Shown piece after piece: positions 9,175 to 17,004 of a stretch of 64,000 bases of DNA. Location: NCBI RefSeq assembly GCF_016765635.1, contig NZ_JAESVD010000014.1, positions 50,691-114,690 of the forward strand, read 5' to 3'. The stretch is from Shewanella schlegeliana (GTDB taxonomy: Bacteria > Pseudomonadota > Gammaproteobacteria > Enterobacterales > Shewanellaceae). Positions within the stretch are counted from its first letter, which is position 1. Every line of letters starts with the position of its first letter. Position numbers and translations under genes: made by a program. The notes below the pieces were generated by a model. It had not been told where the DNA came from, made no database searches, and was given only the letters and a program-made list of their open reading frames with translations.

Positions 9175-10278
9175 ATGTCTAAGAAACGGATTGCAATTAT
9201 TATTGACAGCTTAGCTGGTGGCGGGGCTGAGAAAGTCATGTTGACGCTAGCTAACGAATTAATTAAGCAAGGTCATGAACCACACCTTTTAGTGCTATTT
9301 GAAAATTGTCAGCATCATATTGAAAAGAATATTCCTGTCCATTTCTGCTTTGATAAAAAGAAAGATAAACATCTTGGCAGTTTCTGGAATACGAAGCGTT
9401 ATGCTCGACGCTTAGATTGTTGGATAAAAGGCCTAGAGGGAGAGGTTGGCGATTTTGATCTGTTTATCTCAAACCTTGATAAAGCTAACTTACTCATGTC
9501 GCACTCAAAGGTGAGTCCTCTATATTTTGTAGTTCACTCGTCAATTGAAGAGCCGTTAAAGCGAACGAAAAAACTTGGTCCTATCGCCTATTTTAAGATG
9601 CTACGGGCAAAAAAAGCGCTCAATGGTAAACATTTAATTACCGTTTCTGAGGGGATTAAGCAGGAAATTGAGCGTGTTGGACGTATCGTACCAGCATCTA
9701 TTACGACAATTTATAATCCTTGCGATCTAGAGGAAGTTAGAGACCTATCTCAAGAATCGACCGCAACACTACCAAAAGGTGACTACTTAATTCACGTTGG
9801 TAGATTTGCAAAACCGAAACGGCATGATGTTTTATTTCAAGCGCTTAAGCTTATGGATAATAATTTGCCGCTAGTTTTATTGTGCAACAATGTAAAAAAA
9901 GCCACAAAAATAGCTAAAAAATATGGGGTGCTTGATCGGGTTATCATGCCGGGGTTTCAACAGAACCCATATCCTTGGATCAAAGGCGCAAAAGTACTTG
10001 TTCTGAGCTCTGATTATGAGGGGTTAGGAATGGTTCTAATCGAATCTTTGGTTTGCCAAACACCAGTTGTCAGTACCGATTGTGAGCATGGTCCAAATGA
10101 GATACTGACGGGAGATTTGGCCCGTTTTCTAGTGCCTCGTCGTGACCCTGAATCTTTAGCGCTAAAAGTTGACGAAGCGCTAGACAGTTATCCGCAAATT
10201 ACTGATATTGATCTACTGAAACAAGTTGATGCTCATCAAGTCTGTTTGGCTTACTTAGATTTAATTAACCAAAAGTGA
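9175..10278 (+). CDS. glycosyltransferase family 4
   Basis: A 367-residue GT4 enzyme with two Rossmann-like halves. SLAGGGAEKVMLTLANEL at residues 10-27 is the acceptor-side glycine loop, and SSDYEGLGMVLIESLVCQTPVVSTD near residue 285 is the EX7E-type donor motif characteristic of GT4. It starts directly after the stop codon of the preceding gene. It is probably an LPS core or O-chain glycosyltransferase; sugar specificity is unknown. It sits between two paralogous GT-B-like genes, and its AT-rich composition suggests it moved or evolved with them. Confidence 0.85.
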   Translation: MSKKRIAIIIDSLAGGGAEKVMLTLANELIKQGHEPHLLVLFENCQHHIEKNIPVHFCFDKKKDKHLGSFWNTKRYARRLDCWIKGLEGEVGDFDLFISNLDKANLLMSHSKVSPLYFVVHSSIEEPLKRTKKLGPIAYFKMLRAKKALNGKHLITVSEGIKQEIERVGRIVPASITTIYNPCDLEEVRDLSQESTATLPKGDYLIHVGRFAKPKRHDVLFQALKLMDNNLPLVLLCNNVKKATKIAKKYGVLDRVIMPGFQQNPYPWIKGAKVLVLSSDYEGLGMVLIESLVCQTPVVSTDCEHGPNEILTGDLARFLVPRRDPESLALKVDEALDSYPQITDIDLLKQVDAHQVCLAYLDLINQK

Positions 10279-10318
10279 TTATAGATGACTGGTATAGCTA
10301 TATTAAAAAGGTGTTTTA

Positions 10319-11368
10319 ATGGATTTGTCTGCGCCTAAGTTTTTGTTTCTTCCAGTCTCTTCTGCTGAAGGATGTGGGGAGTACATGCGCTCTCTTATTA
10401 TTGCTGATGCCATTATGGATAAGTGGCCTGATGCAGTTATTCATTTTGCTATTAGTCAGCATGCTTCTTACTCGAAAGACTGTCCTTACTACACACACGT
10501 TTTAGAGGATACTCCAACAAAGCTTGTCGATGTGGTAAATGAGTTGATAAGTAACTTTAAGCCCAGCGTTGTCATCTTTGATGCTTCTGGGCGGAAAGTG
10601 CAAATGCAACATGCAAAGTCTGTTGGCGCCAAAGTCATCTTCATTAGTCAGCATAGACGTAAAAGAGCTAGAGGTATGAAGATCGGTCGAGCCAAGGTGA
10701 CAGATAGTCATTGGGTCGCTCAACCTGAATTTGTGATTGGGCCAATTAGTTGGTTAGATAGGAAGAAGTTGCAGTGGATTCGAAGTGCCGAACCGATAGT
10801 GATTGGTAGTGTCTTTAGCGCTCCTGATCCTATAAGGAAAAATACTCTTTTAGAAAAGTATGGACTACTAGACCAAAGCTATATTCTGTTTAATGCTGGT
10901 TCTGGAGGACATCAAACGGTAAAAGGGTTTACAGCAGATACCTTTTGGTCCGAAGCTGAGCGAGTTGCCTCAAAAACAGGATTGAAGTGTGTGATGGTTT
11001 TTGGTCCAAATTATCCGAGCCCCATACCTACGTCTGACTCAGTGATTTCGATTAAGAGCCTGGAAAATAAGGACTTCATTTGCTTGCTTGAAGGTGCAAA
11101 AGGAAGCGTATTGGGCGGCGGAGATACTCTTCTTCAGGCTATTAGTTTGAGGAAGCCTGTTGTTGCGATTGCAGTCTCAAAGGATCAGCCTAAACGTATT
11201 AAGGCGTGTCAAAAGCTGGATTTTGTTTTCTCATGCTCGATTGATGACGAAATATCTACAACAACAATTAAGATGCTAGAGTCAGTTGAAAACTCAGATT
11301 CAACTTCTTTTTGTGAGTCTGATGGATTATCGCTGGTGATTAAAGATCTCTCTCGTTTGCTTGCTTAG
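10319..11368 (+). CDS. GT-B fold protein, paralogue of 8107-9174 (copy 2)
   Basis: A 349-residue paralogue of the gene two positions upstream. It shares the N-terminal FLFLPVSSAEGCGEYMRSL-like opening, VIFDASGRKVQ, the basic ISQHRRKRARG stretch and the glycine-rich GGGDTLLQAISLRKPVVAIAV block. The second copy has GGGD where the first has GGGT. It probably arose by duplication around the GT4 gene, and the divergence throughout suggests the event is old. No function is assigned beyond LPS or surface polysaccharide assembly, inferred from the neighbours. Confidence 0.6.
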   Translation: MDLSAPKFLFLPVSSAEGCGEYMRSLIIADAIMDKWPDAVIHFAISQHASYSKDCPYYTHVLEDTPTKLVDVVNELISNFKPSVVIFDASGRKVQMQHAKSVGAKVIFISQHRRKRARGMKIGRAKVTDSHWVAQPEFVIGPISWLDRKKLQWIRSAEPIVIGSVFSAPDPIRKNTLLEKYGLLDQSYILFNAGSGGHQTVKGFTADTFWSEAERVASKTGLKCVMVFGPNYPSPIPTSDSVISIKSLENKDFICLLEGAKGSVLGGGDTLLQAISLRKPVVAIAVSKDQPKRIKACQKLDFVFSCSIDDEISTTTIKMLESVENSDSTSFCESDGLSLVIKDLSRLLA

Positions 11369-11423
11369 CGATCTTTAGCATATCTAACAATAGAGAGCAC
11401 ATTAATGTGCTCTCTATAAGCCT

Positions 11424-12398
11424 TTACTTTTTAATCTGAGTTAGCTGATGTTTTATATAGCTAAAAGGTAGCTTACACATTCGTTTCCACCCGATAGTCT
11501 TAAATATATCAAATTTCGAGATAGCAATGCTTGGATCGCAATATTGCTTATAGAGTAATAGCCAATCTTGGTGGCATATCTCATTTGGGCGCTTACTTTT
11601 AGGAATAAAACGTTGTATAAGCCCCAAGCCTATTTGTTCCGGTTCTAACACCACTAAATTAGAGGCAATAAATCGCTCCCAATAGGCAAGTAATTCAGGG
11701 GAGTTTTGGTGGCGGTGCTGTAGATAGGGAACGGTGCTATCAAGTTTTCTTAGCCAAGCATTACAATAGATCTGTTCTGCATGAGGGCCGACTTTCGGGG
11801 CTCCACGATATTGTGGGGAGCCTGCTTTTGTCGGGTCGAACTCTCTATCTGGGAAAAGCGGGATATCCCATATTTTTAGTAGGTCTTCGGTTAAACCAAA
11901 GTGAAAGAAATCGCTGGGCAGCATAACGATTTTCTGCCCATCGGCATAACGACGAAAATAACTCGTATTAGTGACAACCTTTTGTGTAAATAATTTACTT
12001 GCATCATTTCGAGCAGGAAAAGCTTGCTGGGCTGCAACAAAGTCATTACTGGTAAGAAAGTTATCAGAACGTATTTTTACTGCATAAGGTGTCGTTACCT
12101 GCTTAAGCCCTTCAGCGCTTGAAACTATTTGACGATTAAAGTTTAGTTTTCCAGGCTCACCTTTTGCGTTATAAGACACAATTGTTGCGCCAGGATCTTT
12201 ATTTAACAGTAAAATATCAGGGTTTAGGCCGTGGCAGTCTTGCCCTTCCCAAGTTGATAGGATTATCGTCGCACCTGGTAGATGTGTTCTTATGCTCGCT
12301 ATACATTTATGTGTGATTCCGGGCTCCTGTGAACGCCCTTGATAGGCTTGAACAGGTCCCTGTATAACTACGCTAATGTCTTTGAAATCTATACTCAT
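11424..12398 (-). CDS. WavE family LPS core biosynthesis glycosyltransferase
   Basis: About 324 residues from the ATG at 12398; an upstream TTG at 12419 would add seven residues and cannot be excluded. The opening ISVVIQGPVQAYQGR and the TTPYAVKIRSDNFLT segment, with a DxD-like SDN, match the WavE family first described in the Vibrio cholerae LPS core (wav) cluster. It is the last gene of an operon with a nucleotidyltransferase, a kinase fusion and a HAD phosphatase upstream on the same strand. A perfect 26-bp palindrome separates it from the preceding gene. Substrate is unknown. Confidence 0.72.
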   Translation of the reverse strand: MSIDFKDISVVIQGPVQAYQGRSQEPGITHKCIASIRTHLPGATIILSTWEGQDCHGLNPDILLLNKDPGATIVSYNAKGEPGKLNFNRQIVSSAEGLKQVTTPYAVKIRSDNFLTSNDFVAAQQAFPARNDASKLFTQKVVTNTSYFRRYADGQKIVMLPSDFFHFGLTEDLLKIWDIPLFPDREFDPTKAGSPQYRGAPKVGPHAEQIYCNAWLRKLDSTVPYLQHRHQNSPELLAYWERFIASNLVVLEPEQIGLGLIQRFIPKSKRPNEICHQDWLLLYKQYCDPSIAISKFDIFKTIGWKRMCKLPFSYIKHQLTQIKK

Positions 12399-12435
12399 AT
12401 TTGCTTGGCTTAATGACAATGGATTGTGCTATCCC

Positions 12436-12461
12436 AAACGACTTAGAGCTCTAAGTCGTTT
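12436..12461. repeat. perfect 26-bp palindrome between nucleotidyltransferase and wavE-like gene
   Basis: Arms of 13 bases each (12436-12448 and 12449-12461) are exactly complementary with no spacer, centred on GAGCTC. In RNA it would form a long hairpin with a 4-nt loop. On the minus (operon) strand it is followed by GGGAT, not a T-run, so it is a poor terminator in the direction of the operon. Confidence 0.85.
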
Positions 12462-12463
12462 TA

Positions 12464-13183
12464 CTATACGTTAATGAAGTCCAAGTACTCTTGAGGTACT
12501 CCGCAGAAGATCACTTCATCATGCTTAATTAAGTGATAACGAATATCTTTCCCTTCATTGATTAGGTAGTTATATAGAGGAGCGATGTAAAGCTCTTGTT
12601 TTTGCCATTCAGATACTGGTCTAGCAGCTTCTAATTTAAATATCCGTTTGAAATCTCCGGCATGGTTAAAGTGATAAAGTCCAGTGCTACAAAGATCAGA
12701 TATAGGGTTTTTCTCCGCAGTTTCTACAACGCGGTCACTGGTAGCTGTTTCAGGTTTAGCATATGACCAATTACTCCCTTCTCCTTTAAAGACTTCAAGA
12801 TAGCCATCGCATTCGTTAACGACTTTGGGAAAAATAAAGTCAGGTCTGAATGTGTCAATATTAAATATAGTAATAGGCAGGTGGTCTTCACAATCTTGAA
12901 TGCCAAGGTACACAGTTTCAGCTTGGCCGCGAGTTTCAGCCTCTAACACTACGATGCGGTAGCTTTTTATCCCAAGAGCTTGGCAGCGAGACTCTACAAA
13001 TTTAGGCGTGTCGTAATCACTACGCACAATGAAGAGGAATTCTGTCGTTTCAAAGTAAGCTTTGAAGCTTAAAACTGCATGGTCAAATAGGGGAATGCCA
13101 TGAGCCGGAAGCATATATTTCGGCTCGTTATAACCCGCCTTAAAAAAGCGTGAACTTAAACCTGCCATTGGAATTACAATCAT
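12464..13183 (-). CDS. sugar-phosphate-type nucleotidyltransferase
   Basis: A 239-residue NTP transferase with an intact N-terminal nucleotide loop (MAGLSSRFFKAGY followed by PKYMLP with its conserved Lys), IFNIDTF as the metal-binding Asp motif, and GLYHF near residue 170. Proteins of this kind join CTP, GTP or dTTP with a phosphorylated sugar or alcohol in capsule and LPS clusters. Its start codon overlaps the stop of the upstream kinase-fusion gene by 4 nt (ATGA), so the two are co-translated. The substrate is presumably the product of that kinase, which is inference. Confidence 0.78.
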   Translation of the reverse strand: MIVIPMAGLSSRFFKAGYNEPKYMLPAHGIPLFDHAVLSFKAYFETTEFLFIVRSDYDTPKFVESRCQALGIKSYRIVVLEAETRGQAETVYLGIQDCEDHLPITIFNIDTFRPDFIFPKVVNECDGYLEVFKGEGSNWSYAKPETATSDRVVETAEKNPISDLCSTGLYHFNHAGDFKRIFKLEAARPVSEWQKQELYIAPLYNYLINEGKDIRYHLIKHDEVIFCGVPQEYLDFINV

Positions 13184-14763
13184 TGGATACTTCCTGTGTT
13201 TAATTGAATCTTGTCAAATAAGCGGTAAGCATTTCCGATAAAACCTAGCTGACGTTCTGGCTTATCACTGTGAAGCGGTAACATAGATAAAAACAGTTGG
13301 ATTTGCATGGCATACAGCTCGTTTTCGGTGATCGCAAACTCTTCATTTATTAACTTAATAAAATCAGCAATGATTTGCTCTTGCCTTGGGGTTGAAGCGA
13401 TACTAAAGGTTAAATCTTGATTCGTTAACTCGCTCTTAAAGTACCCCGCAATGATAGAATCGTAGAGGCCAATAACTGAATGTGCTAATTTGGCGATGTC
13501 ATAGACAGTGTTACCATAGATCTCGACTTTTTCTGCTGCATTAATTCCTCTAGGATCGATGACTTTAATATTGCAGGTTCTAAAGTCATACAAAATATTG
13601 CTAAAACAAAAGTCTCCGTGCAACACATTCATTCTGCCAGTATCTGTCGGTAGGAAGTTAAGGCTTAACTGGGCTAATTGAGTCAAGCTAGGCTTTAATT
13701 TTCCATTAACTCTTAATGGACTATTTATATCTAGTTGCGCATCGGCAGCATAGGTTAGTAAACGCTGCTTAGTTTTGCTGGCAAAGAGTGCGTCTAGAGT
13801 TTGTTTATCTTTATCTTGATACTCGCTTGCGTGTTGCAGGAATTTGCAGCAGTTTTTTAAAATTTTTCGCCAGGCAAAAGCAGGTAACTGGCTGAAAACG
13901 TATAGCTCATTTAGCGCTGTCAGATGTAAATATTCAATGCTGTAACTAAAGCTATTTTCAGTCTCTTTAGTGGATAGAAGCTGTGGTACATAGCAACGCA
14001 ATGGACCTGGAATCGTTTGATACCAGTTAGCCTCTGCTGAGAGCTTATTCTTCTTGTAACTGGTCTTTGTGACAACTTGTCCTGCAATGCACATTTCATT
14101 AAATGCTCGCTGGGTCGTCATCCGAGATTTCGATTGGTAGTAGGTGTGACTATGCCCAAAATCGTACCAATTTTGATAGATATGCGGAGCCATCCCTTTA
14201 TCTTGGATGTAAGCATTGAGCCCCTGAATAAAATCCCACTTTTGGTTGATTATATGGCGAACGAGTGCTTTGGGAGCTGAGAAGCTAAAGAAACCATTTG
14301 AGATCAACTCACTACTTGGAGGCTGCTCTGATGAAAATGGACTTAACTTAGCAGTGTTAGGGTTATACTCAGCCCAATCATAATTGTCTTCCACTTGGCT
14401 TAAGCCAAGTTGATCCATTTCAGAGGATAGCTGATCGAAAAGAGTGTCACCATGTAGGATAAAAAGTGGCTCACTATGTTCAAACTCTAGTAAATTTAAG
14501 GTGTAGACGATCGATTCACCAAGACTAAGGTGAGTCGGTAAATATAAGAGTTCAACACTTCTACTTGCTAAAGCATCTAGATCATATTGGCTTGGCGTGA
14601 AACCTTCAGGTAAAGTTAAAATAATTCTTTCACCGTGAGGAATAAGTGCGAGCTGGTGATGAAATAAACGTTTATTACCCACAGGCAAAAAGCTAGGGGG
14701 AAGTGGCCCAAATTCTGATTGCAATTCAGTCGCGATCAAAGCCGCAGAGGTAATTAAATACAT
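13180..14763 (-). CDS. nucleotidyltransferase-like / aminoglycoside-phosphotransferase-type kinase fusion
   Basis: A 527-residue two-domain protein. Residues 1 to about 230 look like a nucleotidyltransferase (FLPVGNKRLFHHQL, FILHGDTLFD), but the glycine-rich GxGxR loop that binds the nucleotide is not recognisable; the region reads SAALIATEL. Residues about 260-527 are a kinase of the APH/choline-kinase fold, with VLHGDFCFSNILYD as the catalytic HGDxxxxN loop and VIDPRG as the metal-binding motif. It overlaps the HAD gene upstream by 10 nt and the nucleotidyltransferase downstream by 4 nt. The likely role is phosphorylating a small alcohol or sugar for activation. Substrate is unknown. Confidence 0.7.
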   Translation of the reverse strand: MYLITSAALIATELQSEFGPLPPSFLPVGNKRLFHHQLALIPHGERIILTLPEGFTPSQYDLDALASRSVELLYLPTHLSLGESIVYTLNLLEFEHSEPLFILHGDTLFDQLSSEMDQLGLSQVEDNYDWAEYNPNTAKLSPFSSEQPPSSELISNGFFSFSAPKALVRHIINQKWDFIQGLNAYIQDKGMAPHIYQNWYDFGHSHTYYQSKSRMTTQRAFNEMCIAGQVVTKTSYKKNKLSAEANWYQTIPGPLRCYVPQLLSTKETENSFSYSIEYLHLTALNELYVFSQLPAFAWRKILKNCCKFLQHASEYQDKDKQTLDALFASKTKQRLLTYAADAQLDINSPLRVNGKLKPSLTQLAQLSLNFLPTDTGRMNVLHGDFCFSNILYDFRTCNIKVIDPRGINAAEKVEIYGNTVYDIAKLAHSVIGLYDSIIAGYFKSELTNQDLTFSIASTPRQEQIIADFIKLINEEFAITENELYAMQIQLFLSMLPLHSDKPERQLGFIGNAYRLFDKIQLNTGSIQ

Positions 14764-15134
14764 GCTTTGTCTTCAGTTATGAGTTGTTCAATTTCATCCT
14801 GAGAGAGTCGAACAAATTCTGACGGCCTTATAGCTCTATCATCAATATAAAACCCTTCATGGCCACACCAGGGTTTGCCAACTAAAATTTCATCATAGGG
14901 GACACAGTGTTTATCTAACCATGCAGTAATGACAGGCAAAGTGTGGATATTTATTTTGCCGACATTACCCTCAAAGGTACGCATATTCCGAGCCGTTGAT
15001 ATCACGATTTCAAAGCCTTTCTCTTGATACTCTTTGAGTTTATCTATTACCTCTTGGCGAGGAGATACTTCAGCATAATCACGGGTGTCAGCCATAGTGA
15101 GTGTACCGTCAAGGTCTACGATTAGTCTTTTCAT
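14754..15134 (-). CDS. HAD-superfamily phosphatase of polysaccharide clusters
   Basis: A 126-residue capless HAD phosphatase. Motif I is VDLDGTLT with the nucleophile Asp and its +2 Asp, motif II the STARN serine/threonine, motif III the Lys in VGKPWCG, and motif IV YIDDRAI. Small HAD enzymes of this type occur in capsule and LPS gene clusters next to nucleotidyltransferases and kinases. First gene of the four-gene operon running to 11424. It may dephosphorylate an intermediate of the same activated precursor. The start is ATG at 15134. Confidence 0.75.
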   Translation of the reverse strand: MKRLIVDLDGTLTMADTRDYAEVSPRQEVIDKLKEYQEKGFEIVISTARNMRTFEGNVGKINIHTLPVITAWLDKHCVPYDEILVGKPWCGHEGFYIDDRAIRPSEFVRLSQDEIEQLITEDKACI

Positions 15135-15313
15135 AAAAGTGAATAATTGATGAGTCTATAAACGGGATACCTTACACTTTTTACCGCGAGAAGTCATATT
15201 GTTACTAGATGGTGAGCAAGTATGTTGGAGTCTGATTGCTCTTTTTTATACACTCAATATTAGTCAAATTGGGTTATAATTTCGCAAATATAGTTTAGTT
15301 TAAATAGATATCT

Positions 15314-15475
15314 ATGAATCGCACCAAGAAGATTACCAAGAAACACATGAACAAGCTTAAGAAAGCCAATGCTAAGCTCAATACGAGTAACAAGCCTAAG
15401 TACATTTCTAAGGCGGAGCGGGAGAGGTTGGCTGCACTCGAGGCGGCTGAGGCTGTGCAAATTAAGAGCGAATAG
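15314..15475 (+). CDS. DUF2986 family small basic protein
   Basis: A 53-residue, strongly basic protein opening MNRTKKITKKHMNKLKKANA and continuing NKPKYISKAERERLA. This matches the small DUF2986 family of Shewanella and Vibrio, whose function is unknown. Lys makes up more than a fifth of the residues, suggesting nucleic acid or ribosome contact (inference only). It stands alone between the LPS operon and gltS. The ATG at 15314 has only a weak ribosome binding site upstream. Confidence 0.75.
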   Translation: MNRTKKITKKHMNKLKKANAKLNTSNKPKYISKAERERLAALEAAEAVQIKSE

Positions 15476-15581
15476 GTTCTTTATTGCGCAATGAGTCGCT
15501 TTTCATGATCCAGATGCCATAATTCCGACACGGCTAATATTATTTACCCTAATGAATATGACAGAATAGCCGGCTAATTTT

Positions 15582-15609
15582 GGTTTTGTAGGTTTTTTAC
15601 TACAAAACC
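15582..15609 (+). promoter_or_regulatory. hairpin in the gltS leader
   Basis: A perfect 10-bp inverted repeat (15582-15591 with 15600-15609), loop T-rich, ends only a few bases before the gltS ribosome binding site (GGATAGGAG, about 15614-15622). It could form a hairpin in the 5' untranslated RNA. A following T-run is absent, so it is not an intrinsic terminator on the plus strand. Confidence 0.5.
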
Positions 15610-15626
15610 TAACGGATAGGAGTTTC

Positions 15627-16850
15627 ATGAATACTGTATATTCAATCGGAGAACTAGAATCATTTTTGATCGCCATTTTGGTGTTGTTTATCGGCCACTC
15701 AGTTAATCGCCACGTTCGTTTTTTCAAAAAATACAATATCCCAGAGCCCATTATTGGTGGCTTGGTTGTTGCGGCAGTCATTACTGTTCTTCATTTTCAA
15801 AATATTACGCTAGCGTTTTCTTTGCCAATGCAAAATACGCTTATGCTGATGTTTTTCAGCACCGTGGGTCTTGCTGCCAGCTATAAGCTGCTGGCTCGTG
15901 GCGGTAGAAAAGTCTTTATTTTTCTTGGTATCGCCTCTATTTACATCATATTGCAGAATGCTGTGGGAGTGAGTTTGGCTGCAGCCCTTGGCCTAGAGCC
16001 GTTGATGGGGTTGGTTGCAGGCTCAATAACCCTTTCTGGTGGACATGGTACTGGTGCCGCTTGGTCACAAACATTTGCCGAGCAGTACAACATGAACACG
16101 CTAGAGTTCGCTATGGCCGCCGCAACATTTGGCTTAGTGATGGGGGGGATCATTGGCGGTCCCGTAGCACAGAGGCTTATTGATAAGAATAAGCTGGAAT
16201 CTTCTTACGGTATTGGTGGTAATCATCATAAAGACCACCCAGATCTCGTTACCTATGATCAGTTAGAGATTGATAATGTCACCGCTAAGAGTGTGTTAGA
16301 AACGCTGTTTATCATCATGCTATGTGTGGCAGGGGCTAAGTGGGTTGGCCAATTGGTTGCTAGTTTTGATATCAGCTGGTTGAAGATGCCTGATTTTGTT
16401 TATGCGCTGTTTCTTGGAGTGATGATCACCAATTTCACCGAGATGACCCGTGGTTACAAGATGAATAATGAGTGTGTCGACATCTTAGGTACGGTTGCGT
16501 TATCTCTGTTCCTTGCTATGGCGTTAATGAGCTTAAAGTTATGGGAAATTTTTGATCTCGCAATTCCACTGTTGATTATCTTAATGGTACAGACCGTAGT
16601 TTTAGCCTGCTTTGCTTACTTTGTTACCTTCAAAGTCATGGGCTCAAACTATGACGCCGCTGTGATGGCTGGCGGACACTGTGGTTTTGGCATGGGAGCA
16701 ACGCCAACCGCTGTGATGAATATGGGCGCATTGGTTTCTCGTAATGGGCCCTCACCGCAAGCCTTTATGGTAGTTCCGATTGTCGGTGCTTTCTTTATCG
16801 ATATCGTTAACCTAGTGGTATTGCAGGGCTATATAAAGTTTATCTTGTAG
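15627..16850 (+). CDS. gltS: sodium/glutamate symporter GltS
   Basis: A 407-residue inner-membrane protein with about ten hydrophobic segments that imports glutamate with sodium. The two glycine-rich re-entrant loop motifs, SGGHGTGAAW near residue 140 and GGHCGFGMGATPTA near residue 350, are hallmarks of the ESS family. Length matches E. coli GltS (401). It is a single gene with its own ribosome binding site (GGATAGGAG) and a terminator immediately downstream. Its start at 15627 is well supported by spacing. Confidence 0.95.
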   Translation: MNTVYSIGELESFLIAILVLFIGHSVNRHVRFFKKYNIPEPIIGGLVVAAVITVLHFQNITLAFSLPMQNTLMLMFFSTVGLAASYKLLARGGRKVFIFLGIASIYIILQNAVGVSLAAALGLEPLMGLVAGSITLSGGHGTGAAWSQTFAEQYNMNTLEFAMAAATFGLVMGGIIGGPVAQRLIDKNKLESSYGIGGNHHKDHPDLVTYDQLEIDNVTAKSVLETLFIIMLCVAGAKWVGQLVASFDISWLKMPDFVYALFLGVMITNFTEMTRGYKMNNECVDILGTVALSLFLAMALMSLKLWEIFDLAIPLLIILMVQTVVLACFAYFVTFKVMGSNYDAAVMAGGHCGFGMGATPTAVMNMGALVSRNGPSPQAFMVVPIVGAFFIDIVNLVVLQGYIKFIL

Positions 16851-16868
16851 TGGGCAGTATTTATTAGA

Positions 16869-16898
16869 ACAAGGCACGCATCTGCGTGCCTTTTTTGT
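16869..16898 (+). terminator. intrinsic terminator of gltS
   Basis: Stem GGCACGC/GCGTGCC with a 4-nt loop, flanked by AA and followed by six T's (16891-16896), 20 nt after the gltS stop. Confidence 0.9.
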
Positions 16899-17004
16899 TA
16901 GCTGTAATCTTGCTTATACTGCCCTCTATCTACTTTGATTGTTGCCAATAAAAGGTGGTGTATGAAGTGAGCCGTAAGCACTGGTGTTAAAGTTTAACCC
17001 TGTT

